Counted from the first letter of the stretch, positions 39,452-50,834 are shown. The stretch: DNA of 64,000 nucleotides from Pseudomaricurvus alcaniphilus (GCF_011440395.1 NZ_JAAOIX010000004.1:62001-126000); one strand, 5' to 3'. Made by a program: numbers and translations. The notes: generated by a model from the sequence alone, not told the origin.

Positions 39452-39463
<12 letters not shown>
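38429..39463 (+). CDS. dapD: 2,3,4,5-tetrahydropyridine-2,6-dicarboxylate N-succinyltransferase (long type)
   Basis: 344 residues, matching the Pseudomonas/actinobacterial-like long DapD rather than the 274-residue E. coli form. The N-terminal alpha/beta domain is followed by a hexapeptide beta-helix with IMHEGFVNFNAGTEGPGMIEGR and SDLGGGCSTMGTLSGGG. It succinylates tetrahydrodipicolinate, the step before DapC and DapE in lysine synthesis. The last codons and stop (GCCAATAACTAA) are repeated twice immediately downstream. Confidence 0.95.
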
Positions 39464-40740
<1,277 letters not shown>

Positions 40741-40794
40741 TCCGCGACGGTCTTGGCGAGGCTGGCCGCTCCAGCCCGCCGGGATTGGCTCTCC

Positions 40795-40852
40795 AATGAC
40801 CGAATAAAAATGACCGAATAAAAATGACCGAATAAAAAATGCCTGCATAAAA
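40795..40852. repeat. 14-bp tandem repeat after dapE
   Basis: AATGACCGAATAAA-type units begin at 40795, 40809 and 40823, with a degenerate fourth from 40838. It lies in the gap between dapE and the PilZ gene. Confidence 0.8.
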
Positions 40853-40862
40853 AACAGGCATT
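40838..40862. terminator. Hairpin after dapE
   Basis: AATGCCTG and CAGGCATT form an 8-bp stem with a 9-base A-rich loop, about 100 bases after the dapE stop. There is an A-run before it but no T-run after it, so it is a good terminator only on the minus strand; on the plus strand it may still stabilise the dapE transcript end. Confidence 0.45.
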
Positions 40863-40967
40863 AATAGAACTTATTAAGCTAAAACAAACCGTCAAGTTTT
40901 GCGTAAACTGGCCGCTAGACAGAGTACCAGTGCTGCATTCGCAGCGCCTGAATCGAGGTGAGAGCCA

Positions 40968-41717
40968 ATGCTGAAATTGACCGGGGTATTAAGAAACAGC
41001 AAGCCCAGGTCGGCCGCCGCCGGCGCAGCCCCCGAGCGCGAAGTGTTGGCCACCCTGCAAAAATTGCAGCGCGAGCACACCCTGATCTACGTCGCGCGCA
41101 CCGCGACCGGTGGCGGCAATCAGGGGCAGCGCACCTACCAGAGCATCATCCTTGAGGTCAATCCGGGCGCCGGCACACTCACCATCGACGAACTGTTTCC
41201 CACCGGCCTGCTGCTGCATGAAAACGACCGCGTCTCCGTGACCGTGCGCACCTCAAAGCACCGCTCCCTTACCTTCCACACTCGCGTCGCCGAGCGCCTC
41301 AGCGACGGCGACCAGCCGAGCTACAGCCTGGTACTGCCCAGCCAGCTCGACGGCCACCAGCGCCGCGATGCTTTCCGCCTGGCCACCCAGGGCAGCGCCC
41401 GCTGGCAAATGGGGAGTATTGAGATTGACCAGGCCCGGGTCAGTGATATCTCCATCAGCGGTGTGCAAATCTCCCTGCCGGAAACCCCTGGCGACAGCCC
41501 GCCACTGGCGGTGGGGGAAGCCATTGAAAACTGCAACCTGCAGATCGCCTCGCTGAACTTGCACTGCGATTTGCGAGTGGCGCGCATTGCCGAAGCCGAT
41601 TCCGGCATCACCACCATCGGCGCGCAGATGGTCACCCTCGACAGCAGTGAGCGCCGTCAACTGGAACAATTCATTATGCGGGAACAGCGCCTGCAGCGGT
41701 TGCGCAGCGCCGTCTGA
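40968..41717 (+). CDS. PilZ-domain (YcgR-like) c-di-GMP-binding protein
   Basis: 249 residues. The N-terminal half (about 35-115) looks like the YcgR-type flagellar brake domain, and the C-terminal half is a PilZ domain. The c-di-GMP motifs are intact: R133-D-A-F-R137 (RxxxR) and D160-I-S-I-S-G165 (D/NxSxxG). It is predicted to bind the second messenger and modulate motility or surface behaviour. There are no flagellar genes in this window, so the target is unknown. It is convergent with the MATE exporter; only a base or so separates the stops. Confidence 0.85.
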   Translation: MLKLTGVLRNSKPRSAAAGAAPEREVLATLQKLQREHTLIYVARTATGGGNQGQRTYQSIILEVNPGAGTLTIDELFPTGLLLHENDRVSVTVRTSKHRSLTFHTRVAERLSDGDQPSYSLVLPSQLDGHQRRDAFRLATQGSARWQMGSIEIDQARVSDISISGVQISLPETPGDSPPLAVGEAIENCNLQIASLNLHCDLRVARIAEADSGITTIGAQMVTLDSSERRQLEQFIMREQRLQRLRSAV

Positions 41718-41718
41718 C

Positions 41719-43098
41719 CTAGCGCACCACAGCCGCCTGGCTGCTAGCCCCCGACAGCGGGCGGGTCGCCACCCACAGCAAGCGTGCACTCAACAACACG
41801 GCACTGCCAGCCAAACCCACCAGCAGGCCGATCCAGAACCCCTTGGCCGCCAACGACACCCCCCACCAATCCGTGCGCGCCAACACGAAACCCAGCGGCA
41901 GCGCCACCCCCCAATAGGCCAGCAGGATCAACAGCATGGGCACGCGGCTGTCCTGATAGGCGCGCAAGCCGGCATTGGCCGCAATCTGGATATGATCGGG
42001 AATCTGGTAGAGCGCCATCCACACAAACAGTGCCACTGCGCCCGCCTGCACCGCCGCATCGGTGGTAAACCAGCCCACCAGGGTATGGCGCAGCAGCAGG
42101 ATTGAGGTCGCTGTAAGCAGGGCCAGCGCCACCGCGGTCAGCAGACCTGTCCTGACCACAAAGTTGGCGGTTGACTGTTGGCCACGGCCGAGAAAGTAAC
42201 CGACGCGAATGGTCAACGCCTGGGAGAAGCTGAGGGGTATCATAAAAATCAGGTGGGAGATGGTGAGGGCTATCTGGTGCCCGGCGACCACCACCGCCCC
42301 CAGCGGCGCCAGCAGCAGGGCGATGGTAGAAAAAATGGACACCTCGGCAAACACCGCCAGCGCAATCGGAACCCCCAACCGGGCCACCGGTTTGATCTCC
42401 TGCCAGACCGGCCACTGCCAATCGCTAAAGAGGTGAATGCCCTGGTAGTCCCCGGAGCGGGCGGTCAAAATCATTAAAATAACAACCTGCAGCCACATAC
42501 TCGCCGCGGTTGCCCAGCCACAACCCGCACCGCCCAGTTCCGGCAGGCCCCAGGCGCCGTAAATCAGAGCGTAATTGAGTGGGATATTGGCCAGGAAAGC
42601 CACCAGGCTGCCAATCATATAGGGCATGGTGCGGCCCATGCCCTCGCAAAAAGCGCGCAAGCTACTGTAAATGGCAATCGCCGGAAAACCACAGGCGATG
42701 GCAAGCAGGTAGTCCTCGCTAATGCCGGCAAATGCGCTATCCACTGCCAGCCACTCCAGCAGCCCGCCGATCTTGACCAGCACCAGCACGCACAGCAGCG
42801 CCAGTGCCAATGACAGCCAGATACTCTGCTGCACCACCGTCTTGATCGCCTGCAACTGCTCGGCCCCGTGTGCCCGCGCCACCATAGACGTAGTGGCAAT
42901 CAACAAGCCGCTGATCAACAGATGCAGCGGCAGCCAAAAGCTGTTGCCTATGGCCACTGCCGCAAGATCATTGGCATGGTAGCGGCCCGCCATCAGGGTA
43001 TCCACCACACCGGTGGCGGTGACCAACAGCTGGGCCGCCAGCAGCGGCGACGCCAGCCGTATCAACTGCTTTAATTCAACCAGATATCTGTTTTTCAT
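41719..43098 (-). CDS. MATE-family multidrug/Na+ efflux transporter (NorM-like)
   Basis: 459 residues from ATG at 43098; the frame extends to 43143 with a TTG but no ribosome binding site. Twelve membrane helices in two homologous halves. SPLLAAQLLVTATGVVDTLMAGRY at the start and LGVPIALAVFAEVSIFSTIALLLAPLGAVVVAGHQIAL at the start of the second half are family signatures. It exports cationic drugs in exchange for Na+ or H+ across the inner membrane. It is divergent from moeA. Confidence 0.93.
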   Translation of the reverse strand: MKNRYLVELKQLIRLASPLLAAQLLVTATGVVDTLMAGRYHANDLAAVAIGNSFWLPLHLLISGLLIATTSMVARAHGAEQLQAIKTVVQQSIWLSLALALLCVLVLVKIGGLLEWLAVDSAFAGISEDYLLAIACGFPAIAIYSSLRAFCEGMGRTMPYMIGSLVAFLANIPLNYALIYGAWGLPELGGAGCGWATAASMWLQVVILMILTARSGDYQGIHLFSDWQWPVWQEIKPVARLGVPIALAVFAEVSIFSTIALLLAPLGAVVVAGHQIALTISHLIFMIPLSFSQALTIRVGYFLGRGQQSTANFVVRTGLLTAVALALLTATSILLLRHTLVGWFTTDAAVQAGAVALFVWMALYQIPDHIQIAANAGLRAYQDSRVPMLLILLAYWGVALPLGFVLARTDWWGVSLAAKGFWIGLLVGLAGSAVLLSARLLWVATRPLSGASSQAAVVR

Positions 43099-43201
43099 CA
43101 ACTGCTCATGGTCTGGATAACCGCTCCCGGGACCGGGATGCAAAGGTGGCGAACCTTAACCCAAACTCGCGGGAGGGTGAAACATATTCGCCCAACTCGG
43201 C

Positions 43202-43207
43202 TATAAT
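43202..43207 (+). promoter_or_regulatory. -10 box of the moeA promoter
   Basis: A perfect TATAAT lies 32 bases before the moeA start. No strong -35 is visible (GTGAAA at 43177-43182 with a 19-base spacer is the best), so the call rests on the -10 hexamer and position. Confidence 0.45.
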
Positions 43208-43238
43208 CCGCCGTCAGTTCTCCAGAGCAGTAACCGCT

Positions 43239-44429
43239 ATGAAACCGGCCGTCGAAGCCCTCACACAAATTCTGCAATCCGCCGTGCCGCTATCCGCCAC
43301 CGAACAGGTGCCGCTGGCCCAGGCCAGGAACCGTATCCTGGCCCAGACCCAACACTCACCGCTAGACGTGCCGCCCAGCGACAACAGCGCCATGGATGGT
43401 TACGCCTTCCACAGCGCCGCACATACCTCCTCGGGTGCCCAGTGGTTTGCGGTCAGCCAGCGCATCCCCGCCGGCGCCACCGCAAGCCCCCTCGAGACCG
43501 GCACCGCGGCGCGAATCTTTACCGGTGCGCCGGTCCCCCCGGGGGCCGACACCGTGGTCATGCAAGAGCAATGTGTGGTCGAGGGCGATCGGGTGTCGAT
43601 TCCCGCCGGCATTGAACCCCGCAACAATATTCGCCCCCGCGGCCAGGACATCGCCGCCGGCAGCCTGGTCGCCGCCCGGGGCGACCGACTCTCGGCCCAG
43701 GCACTGGGCCTGCTGGCCTCCATTGGTATCGCCGAGGTGGAGGTGGTGCGCAAACTGAAGGTTGCCATCCTCTCCACCGGTGACGAACTGGCGGAGCCCG
43801 GCGAACCGCTGCAGCCGGGCCAGATTTACAACTCCAATCGCTACCTGCTGACCGGCCTGCTGCACAATATCGACGTCGATGTCATTGACCTGGGACGGGT
43901 GGAAGACAGTGCCAATGCCACCCTTGCCGCCCTCACCGAGGCCGCCGCCCGGGCCGATGTCATACTCAGCACCGGCGGGGTATCGGTGGGCGAGGAAGAC
44001 CATGTGAAATCGGCGGTGGAAAAACTGGGCCAGTTGAACCTTTGGAAACTGGCCATCAAACCCGGCAAACCGCTGGCCTTTGGTCGCGTTGGCCAGACCC
44101 CGTTTCTGGGGCTGCCCGGCAACCCGTTGTCGGTGTTTGTGACCTTCCTGTTCTTCGCCCGCCCCTGGCTGCAAAAGATCCAGGGTCAGCAGCCAATCTT
44201 GCCGCAAGGCACTTTCTGGCCCGCCAGTTTTACCCGCAGGCCGAGCATTCGCCAGGAGTACGTGATGATAAGGATTGACCACGAGGGCCAGATGCAGGTT
44301 TACCCCAACCAGAGTTCAGGGGTACTCTCCTCCACCACCTGGGCCAATGCCGTGGCCATTGTCCCGGTCGACACTGAACTAAAGGTGGGCGACCCGATTG
44401 AGGTGGTACGCTTTGACCAGTTGATTTAA
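43239..44429 (+). CDS. moeA: Molybdopterin molybdenumtransferase
   Basis: 396 residues from ATG at 43239 (MKPAVEALTQIL); the frame upstream is leader. It inserts molybdate into adenylated molybdopterin. The N-terminal DNSAMDGYAF and ARIFTGAPVPPGADTVVMQE motifs, the central VAILSTGDELAEPG with QIYNSN, and STGGVSVGEEDHVKSAVE with FLGLPGNPLSVFVTF are all in place. The C-terminal domain IV is complete. No other molybdenum cofactor genes are nearby except the MOSC protein downstream. Confidence 0.95.
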   Translation: MKPAVEALTQILQSAVPLSATEQVPLAQARNRILAQTQHSPLDVPPSDNSAMDGYAFHSAAHTSSGAQWFAVSQRIPAGATASPLETGTAARIFTGAPVPPGADTVVMQEQCVVEGDRVSIPAGIEPRNNIRPRGQDIAAGSLVAARGDRLSAQALGLLASIGIAEVEVVRKLKVAILSTGDELAEPGEPLQPGQIYNSNRYLLTGLLHNIDVDVIDLGRVEDSANATLAALTEAAARADVILSTGGVSVGEEDHVKSAVEKLGQLNLWKLAIKPGKPLAFGRVGQTPFLGLPGNPLSVFVTFLFFARPWLQKIQGQQPILPQGTFWPASFTRRPSIRQEYVMIRIDHEGQMQVYPNQSSGVLSSTTWANAVAIVPVDTELKVGDPIEVVRFDQLI

Positions 44430-44471
44430 ACCGCCGGCGCCAACCGCTGGCCAGATTATTCAGTCTTTTAG

Positions 44472-44503
44472 GGTTGCCTTAAAAGTGCCTTAAAAGGGCA
44501 ACC
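44472..44503. repeat. Hairpin and 11-bp direct repeat after moeA
   Basis: TGCCTTAAAAG occurs twice in tandem (44475-44485 and 44486-44496) inside a larger inverted repeat GGTTGCC/GGCAACC (44472-44478 and 44497-44503). It might serve as a transcript-end structure for moeA; no T-run follows. Confidence 0.6.
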
Positions 44504-44525
44504 GACTCACCAACAGGAGTGCACC

Positions 44526-44819
44526 GTGGATCGACAAACACAAACCGAACTGGAAGCCGCCGCCTTTCGCCGCCTGCTGCAACACCTGGACCAACGCAAG
44601 GACGTCCAGAATATCGACCTGATGAACCTGGCCGGTTTCTGTCGCAACTGCCTGAGCAAATGGTATGCCGCGGCAGCGGAAGAAAAAGGCCTGGCGCTGG
44701 ATTATGAGCAGGCCCGGGAAATCGTCTACGGCATGCCCTACAGCGAGTGGAAAGACAAATACCAACAGCCCGCCACTCCGGAACAGCTGGCCGCGTTTAA
44801 CGCCAGACAGAAGGACTAA
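44526..44819 (+). CDS. DUF1244-family small protein
   Basis: 97 residues, GTG start behind an AGGAG motif. The conserved block DLMNLAGFCRNCLSKWY with the CRNC cysteine pair, then AREIVYGMPYSEWKDKYQ, is the DUF1244 signature. These small cytosolic proteins are widespread in proteobacteria; the structure is helical and the function unknown. The cysteine pair suggests metal or redox chemistry, which is inference. It is 46 bases ahead of the MOSC gene. Confidence 0.88.
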   Translation: MDRQTQTELEAAAFRRLLQHLDQRKDVQNIDLMNLAGFCRNCLSKWYAAAAEEKGLALDYEQAREIVYGMPYSEWKDKYQQPATPEQLAAFNARQKD

Positions 44820-44864
44820 TGTAGCCCCCTGATACAGGGATCCACACGAGCACAAGCCGCCGCC

Positions 44865-45740
44865 GTGACCGACATCCACATTGAGCAAATCACCCTCTAC
44901 CCGGTGAAATCCCTGCGCGGAATTACCGTGCAGGAGTGGCAGGCCACCCCCCGGGGGCTGGCCTACGATCGCCAGTGGATGCTGGTGCTGCCCAATGGCC
45001 GCTTCGTCAGCCAGCGCCAACTGCCGCAAATGGCCCTGGTCGACACCGCCATTGAAGACAATTGCCTGCACCTGGGTGCCAGCGGACGCGGTTCAGTGGC
45101 GCTGCCGCTGCCCAACCCGGCAAACGCTGACGCGACCGACAGCGCCGTCTTCAAGGGCAGCGTGTGGCGCGACGACTGCGATGTCATCGAAGCCAGCCGC
45201 GCGGCTTCCGCCTGGCTCAATCGCGTGCTCCGGCCCCCGCACCCCCTGCGCCTGGTCACCCTGGCACCCGGTCGGCAGCGCCCCGCCGCCGACCCGGCCC
45301 GCTTTGGCCGCGACACCCGCACCCGCTTTGCCGACGCCGCCCCCTACCTGATTGCCAACACCACCTCGCTGGTGCGCCTGAACCAGCAACTGGCGCTGAG
45401 CGCCAAGCCCCAGGTGGATATGCGCCGCTTTCGCCCCAACCTGGTGGTGGCCGGTATCGAGGCGTTTGGCGAACAGCAGTTACGCGCACTGCGACACCCC
45501 GCCAGCGGCCTGGGCTTTGCCCTTTGCGATCCCTGCGAGCGCTGTATCATCACCACCATCGACCCCGACAGCGCCACCCTGGCGGCCGACCGCGAACCCT
45601 TCCACACCCTGCTGCAGCTGAACCCGCTGCCGAGCAAATCGCGCGCTGCCGCTTTTGGCGTCAACGCCACCCTGCTCGCCGCGCCGGGAAAAACCGCAAC
45701 CCTGCGCGTCGGTGATCCACTGCTCCCCGAGCAGGCGTAA
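44865..45740 (+). CDS. MOSC-domain protein (YcbX-like)
   Basis: 291 residues, GTG start. The N-terminal beta-barrel domain (ITLYPVKSLRGITVQEWQ, with AYDRQWMLV) is followed by a MOSC domain (about 130-290). That domain carries RRFRPNLVVAGIEAFGE and FALCDPCERCIITTIDPDS, the likely molybdenum ligand region. YcbX-type proteins bind molybdenum cofactor and help reduce N-hydroxylated bases. The [2Fe-2S] domain of full-length YcbX is absent here. moeA lies upstream, consistent with cofactor biology. Confidence 0.9.
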   Translation: MTDIHIEQITLYPVKSLRGITVQEWQATPRGLAYDRQWMLVLPNGRFVSQRQLPQMALVDTAIEDNCLHLGASGRGSVALPLPNPANADATDSAVFKGSVWRDDCDVIEASRAASAWLNRVLRPPHPLRLVTLAPGRQRPAADPARFGRDTRTRFADAAPYLIANTTSLVRLNQQLALSAKPQVDMRRFRPNLVVAGIEAFGEQQLRALRHPASGLGFALCDPCERCIITTIDPDSATLAADREPFHTLLQLNPLPSKSRAAAFGVNATLLAAPGKTATLRVGDPLLPEQA

Positions 45741-45814
45741 ATTGGGGCATAGCCCGACTGCCGGGAAACCGTTAAAATGACGACCCTTTCCTCCTCCATG
45801 ACGTACACACCCCG

Positions 45815-48800
45815 ATGATACCCAGCATTACCGAGACTTCACCGCTGCAAGCGCAATACCTGGCCTTTCTCGAGGCGCTCAAGGCCTGCGGCTTTGAGGG
45901 CGAGATCAATCCGGATTATGCCAACCGCACAGTACTGGCTACCGACAACTCCATTTACCAGGTCTTGCCCCAAGGGGTCGTCTACCCGAAAAACGCCAAC
46001 GACCTGGTGCGGGTGGCGGAACTGAGCAACCTGCGCCAGTTTCGCGATATCGTGCTCAGCCCCCGGGGCGGCGGCACCGGTACCAACGGCCAGTCGCTCA
46101 CCGACGGTCTGCTGGTGGATACCTCCCGGCACATGAATAAAATCCTCGAGATCAACGTCGAGCAGCGCTGGGTGCGGGTGCAAAGCGGTGTGGTCAAGGA
46201 CCAGCTCAACGCTGCCCTCAAACCCCACGGGCTGTTTTTCGCGCCGGAACTGTCCACCAGTAATCGCGCCACCATCGGCGGCATGATCAACACCGATGCC
46301 TCCGGCCAGGGCTCGTGCATGTACGGCAAAACCCGCGATCACGTGCTGGCGTTGACCACCGTATTTATGGACGGCAGCGAGTGGACCTCGCAACCGCTCA
46401 ACGACGAAGAATTCGCAGCGGTCGCCTCACGCCAGGACCGGGTCGGCGAGTTGTGCCGGGTACTCAACAGTATCCAGCGTGAATACAAGGATGCCATCGC
46501 GGAGAAATTCCCCAAGCTCAACCGCTGCCTGACCGGCTACGACCTCGCCCATATCCGCACCGAGGACGGTCGCTTCGACCTCAACAGTGTACTCTGCGGC
46601 AGCGAGGGCACCCTCGGCTTTATCAGCGAGGCCAAGCTCAATGTCTTGCCCATCCCGCGCTACTCGGCCCTGGTCAATGTCAACTACCAGAACTTCAACG
46701 CCGCCCTGCGCGACGCCACCGAGCTGATGAAATCCGGCCCCACCTCCATCGAGACGGTGGATTCCAAGGTCCTCAACCTGGCCATGAACGACATCGTCTG
46801 GAACAGCGTGGCCGAATTCTTCCCGGGTTCCGACAGCGGCGAGATCCAGGGCATCAACCTGGTGGAATTCAGCGCCGACGATGAAGAAGAACTGCAAGCC
46901 AGCATCAAGCGCCTGACCGACCAGCTCGACGCCCTCGCCGGCACCCCTGAATGCGTCAGCAGCGGCTACTCGGTGGCCTGGGGCAGCGACGCGGTCAACA
47001 AGATCTGGGGTATGCGCAAGAAGTCCGTGGGACTGCTGGGCAATATGAAAGGGGCGGCCCGGCCCATGCCCTTCGTCGAAGACACCGCGGTACCGCCGGA
47101 AAACCTGGCCGATTTTATTCTCGAGTTTCGCCAGTTACTCGACAGCCACAACCTGGCCTACGGCATGTTCGGCCACGTCGATGCCGGTGTGCTGCATGTG
47201 CGCCCGGTGCTGGACATGCGCGACCCGGAGCAAGCCAGCCTGGTGCGCCCCATCAGCGATGCGGTGGCGGACCTGACCCACAAATACAACGGCTTGCTCT
47301 GGGGCGAGCACGGCAAGGGCGTGCGCTCGGAGTACGCACCGAAGTTTTTTGGCGATCTCTACCCGCAACTGCAGCGCATCAAGGCCACCTGCGACCCGCG
47401 CAACCAGCTCAACCCGGGCAAGATCGCCACCCCCGACAACCAGCACCAGCTGAGCAAAATCGACGGCGTACGCACCCGCGGCGAAGAAGACCGCAAGATA
47501 CCGGTGCGTATCTGGGACGAATACAGCGAGGGCATGTACTGCAACGGCAATGGTGCCTGCTACAACTGGAACCCCAACGACGCCATGTGTCCCTCCTGGA
47601 AGGCCACCCGGGAGCGCATTCACTCGCCCAAAGGCCGCTCCGCACTGGTGCGCGAATGGCTCAAGCAATTGAGTAAACGCGGTGTCGACCCGCTGGCAGA
47701 AAGTGCGCAGCTGAAACAGCAACCGTTTATGCGCTCACTCTGGGCGCGCGGCAAGAACACCCTCGCCAAGCGCAAGGGCGAATACGACTTTTCCCACGAA
47801 GTGATGGACGCCATGGCCGGCTGCCTGGCCTGCAAATCCTGCGTCGGCCAATGCCCGGTCAATGTCGACGTACCGTCGTTCCGCAGCAAGTTTATGGAGC
47901 TCTACTACGGTCGTTACCTGCGCCCACTGAAGGATTACTTTATCGGCGGCCTGGAACATATGATCCCGACCCTGGCCCGGGTGCCCTGGCTCTACAATGG
48001 CCTGATGAAACCGGCGTTCGTGCAGGCCCTGCTGTCGCGCATCGCCGGCATGGTAGACAGCCCCCTGCTCAGCGCCATCAACCTGGACGCACGCCTGACG
48101 GAAATGGGTGTGGTGTACGCCGCCGAGGCCAATATCGCCCAGCTCAGCGCCGAGGACCGGGCCAGAACGGTGATCGTGGTGCAGGATGCCTTCACCAGTT
48201 ACTTTGAGACACAACTGGTGCTGGACGTGCTGGCGCTGCTGCAAAAACTCGACTTTATCCCAATGCTGGCGCCCTATCGCGCCAATGGCAAAGCCCTGCA
48301 CGTGCACGGCTTTCTCAAGGCTTTTGACAAAACCGCCAACACCAACGCCGAGTTTCTCAACCGCCTCGGCCAGTACCGCATTCCCCTGGTGGGCATCGAC
48401 CCCTCCATGACCCTGGCCTACCGCAGCGAGTACAAGAAACTGCTGGGCGACAAAGCCCCGCGCGTGGAGTTGCTGCAGGAGTGGCTGGCCGGCGCCAGTG
48501 AGCACCTCGGCCAACAGGCCGCTAATTTTAGCCAGGGTGAATTCAAACTGCTGGCCCACTGCACTGAGAAGACCAACGCCGCCGCATCCATCAAGGACTG
48601 GCACACCGTCTTCAGCGCCCTGGGGCAGACCCTGCAGAATGTCGACGTGGGCTGCTGCGGCATGGCCGGTACCTACGGCCACGAAACCCGCAACCGCGAC
48701 ACCTCGAGGAAGATTTACGAGCTGTCCTGGTCGGAAGTGGTCAGCGCCCCGGACAACCAGGGCAAACTCATGGCCACCGGCTACTCCTGCCGCAGCCAAG

Positions 48801-48871
48801 CCAAGCGCTTTGACGCCGCGCAACTGCCGCACCCGCTGCAGGTACTGTTAAACCAGTACGCCAGTAGCTAG
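45815..48871 (+). CDS. ydiJ: YdiJ-like FAD-binding dehydrogenase with Fe-S domains (D-2-hydroxyglutarate dehydrogenase family)
   Basis: 1018 residues. The N-terminal FAD_binding_4 domain has LSPRGGGTGTNGQSLTDG and SNRATIGGMINTDASGQG. The FAD-oxidase C-terminal domain is at about 230-530, with HVDAGVLHVRPVLDMRDPEQ. The ferredoxin-like motif CLACKSCVGQCPVNVDVP lies near residue 670, preceded by the extra cysteine cluster CNGNGACYNWNPNDAMCPSW. A CCG-type heterodisulfide-reductase-like domain is near the C-terminus (VGCCGMAGTYGHE). The family oxidises D-2-hydroxyglutarate or D-lactate. It is transcribed alone. Confidence 0.9.
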   Translation: MIPSITETSPLQAQYLAFLEALKACGFEGEINPDYANRTVLATDNSIYQVLPQGVVYPKNANDLVRVAELSNLRQFRDIVLSPRGGGTGTNGQSLTDGLLVDTSRHMNKILEINVEQRWVRVQSGVVKDQLNAALKPHGLFFAPELSTSNRATIGGMINTDASGQGSCMYGKTRDHVLALTTVFMDGSEWTSQPLNDEEFAAVASRQDRVGELCRVLNSIQREYKDAIAEKFPKLNRCLTGYDLAHIRTEDGRFDLNSVLCGSEGTLGFISEAKLNVLPIPRYSALVNVNYQNFNAALRDATELMKSGPTSIETVDSKVLNLAMNDIVWNSVAEFFPGSDSGEIQGINLVEFSADDEEELQASIKRLTDQLDALAGTPECVSSGYSVAWGSDAVNKIWGMRKKSVGLLGNMKGAARPMPFVEDTAVPPENLADFILEFRQLLDSHNLAYGMFGHVDAGVLHVRPVLDMRDPEQASLVRPISDAVADLTHKYNGLLWGEHGKGVRSEYAPKFFGDLYPQLQRIKATCDPRNQLNPGKIATPDNQHQLSKIDGVRTRGEEDRKIPVRIWDEYSEGMYCNGNGACYNWNPNDAMCPSWKATRERIHSPKGRSALVREWLKQLSKRGVDPLAESAQLKQQPFMRSLWARGKNTLAKRKGEYDFSHEVMDAMAGCLACKSCVGQCPVNVDVPSFRSKFMELYYGRYLRPLKDYFIGGLEHMIPTLARVPWLYNGLMKPAFVQALLSRIAGMVDSPLLSAINLDARLTEMGVVYAAEANIAQLSAEDRARTVIVVQDAFTSYFETQLVLDVLALLQKLDFIPMLAPYRANGKALHVHGFLKAFDKTANTNAEFLNRLGQYRIPLVGIDPSMTLAYRSEYKKLLGDKAPRVELLQEWLAGASEHLGQQAANFSQGEFKLLAHCTEKTNAAASIKDWHTVFSALGQTLQNVDVGCCGMAGTYGHETRNRDTSRKIYELSWSEVVSAPDNQGKLMATGYSCRSQAKRFDAAQLPHPLQVLLNQYASS

Positions 48872-49075
48872 TGTCCTGGGTCAGAGGTTCGTATCTGGCC
48901 CGTTAGGGGCTTGCGCAATGAACACTTTGCAAGAGGCACTACACCAGGAAAACCAGGCCAGCCCCGCTTGCTGCACGCTTGCATCAACCGGGCCTCAGCA
49001 AGCAACCTTCACTAATTGCCTGCAGCGCGGCAGCCCCTGGATACTGCCAAGGCTCCGCAGCGACCGGAAAACGGC

Positions 49076-50200
49076 TCAGTTAATCAAGCCGTAACTGTCG
49101 CGCAACACCTGTACGATCTCGGCCTTGGGGTTTTCCGCCAGCGCCAGCGGAGCGCCAATAATTTTCTCGGCGATACCCACGTAGGTCGCAGAGATCTGCA
49201 ACAGCGCCTCCAGCGGCAACTCATTGTCCCGCGCCAGCGCGAGCCGCTCCCCCATACGCTCCTTGTTGAGCAGGATGTCGGGGTCGGGAAAGTGGTTGAG
49301 CAAAAACTGGCGGAAGCCCTCCTTGGAGTTTTCCACAATCCGGCCGCCGCGATATTCCCCGCCGTCCCAAATGCGAGACGAATCCGGTGTGCCCACCTCA
49401 TCCATATAGATCAGCTTTTCAACGCCATTCTTGTCGGTAACAAAGCCAAACTCGAATTTGGTATCGACGAAAACCTGGTCGATCTTTTCCAGCTCCCGGC
49501 TGATCAGGGCAAAACCCTCCTGCAACAGCGTTTCGTAGCGGCCCACATCCGCCAGCGAACGAAAATTAAAGGCCCCAAAATTGGCCTCAATATCAGCGCG
49601 CGTGATATTGACGTCATCCGCCTCCGGCACCCCGGGAATGCCCTTGAGAATGCCCTTGGTCGACGGCGTAATCAGCAATTCCGGCAGCTTCTGGTCCTTA
49701 CGCAACCCCTCCGGCAATTCAATGCCGCAGAAACTGCGCTCGCCTTTCGAATAGGCCCGCCACATGGAGCCGGTAATATACTGGCGACAGATAGCCTCGA
49801 TCATCACCGGCCGGGCTTTCTGCACGATCCAAACCAGCGGATGGGGAATATCCAGGATATGGCTATCTGCCAACCCCTGCTCCCGAAACAAGCGAAACCA
49901 GTGATTGGAAATAGCATTCAGCGCCGCGCCCTTGCCCGGCACCCCACGCACATCACCCTGTCCGCGCCAGATACAGTCGAACGCCGAGATACGATCGCTG
50001 ATCACCATAATCGCCAAAGGCGCATCCGGGGCCACATCGTAACCCTTCTCCGCAATCAGGCGGCGGCTGTCAGCCTCGGTCAACCAATAGACTGAACGCA
50101 CCTTACCACTGTGCACCGGGCGATCAGTACGAATGGGCAGATCGTCGTTAACGGCCAGCACCGAGTCTTTGATGGCCTGGGGAGTATCGGGTAGCTGCAT
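49076..50200 (-). CDS. purC: Phosphoribosylaminoimidazole-succinocarboxamide synthase, long form
   Basis: 374 residues, compared with 237 in E. coli; this corresponds to the longer SAICAR synthase variant found in several marine gammaproteobacteria. It joins CAIR and aspartate in purine synthesis. Motifs: [18 protein letters not shown] (ATP-binding loop), [47 protein letters not shown] and [17 protein letters not shown] at 50200 is clear. The gap upstream (50201-51342) carries large repeats. Confidence 0.92.
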   Translation of the reverse strand: MQLPDTPQAIKDSVLAVNDDLPIRTDRPVHSGKVRSVYWLTEADSRRLIAEKGYDVAPDAPLAIMVISDRISAFDCIWRGQGDVRGVPGKGAALNAISNHWFRLFREQGLADSHILDIPHPLVWIVQKARPVMIEAICRQYITGSMWRAYSKGERSFCGIELPEGLRKDQKLPELLITPSTKGILKGIPGVPEADDVNITRADIEANFGAFNFRSLADVGRYETLLQEGFALISRELEKIDQVFVDTKFEFGFVTDKNGVEKLIYMDEVGTPDSSRIWDGGEYRGGRIVENSKEGFRQFLLNHFPDPDILLNKERMGERLALARDNELPLEALLQISATYVGIAEKIIGAPLALAENPKAEIVQVLRDSYGLIN

Positions 50201-50444
50201 GAAGGCTTCCTGGATATGGGATCAATAAAGGCCGCCATTCTAGCAGAATCGCGCGGGAATGAACCCACTCGGAGCTCCCCGGCCCCATTCAGCGGAAATC
50301 TATTGGTTGCAGAGCAGCTACTGCGCTTGGGTGTTGTGGCGTGGCGGGAGAATTTCATTGATTTCATGCAACCCCAAGCGTCGGCACTGCGGCCCGGCGG
50401 TTGTGCTCAACTAACCAGTGCTCAACAGTCAAGTGTGACGCTGC

Positions 50445-50612
50445 GGCCCAGCGGGTGCGTCCTACCAGACCGAGCGCAGGTTCGCCGCACTTTTCGCGCT
50501 CCCGGAAACTCACTTCGCTTCGCTCCGTTCAAACATCCGTCCGCGAAAGCCCGAAAAGTGCGGCGAACCTAAACGCGCTCTGATTGGTCTGGTAGAACGC
50601 ACCCGCTGCGCC
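50445..50612. repeat. Large imperfect palindrome A (about 168 bp)
   Basis: The left arm starts GGCCCAGCGGGTGCGT and the right arm ends ACGCACCCGCTGCGCC. The inner arms are a perfect 19-bp pair (AGGTTCGCCGCACTTTTCG/CGAAAAGTGCGGCGAACCT). CCTACCAGACC and GGTCTGGTAG also pair. As RNA it would fold into one long hairpin. Confidence 0.85.
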
Positions 50613-50834
50613 TTGACCCGGCATTATCGCTAGAGCCAGGGTTTTTTCTTTGGTTCTTGGCGAGGTAGATAAGCCGAATGGAGACGAATAATACCTCTGT
50701 TAAGTAAACGATAAAGAAATCTGCGGCGGCCCCTGAAAGTATGAGAGCCAACCTTTCAGGCCTGCCCCGACCCCGCTTGTAACGAAAAAAGATCTATGCC
50801 GTTAAATCAGCCACCCTCGCCGACGCTGGATCGA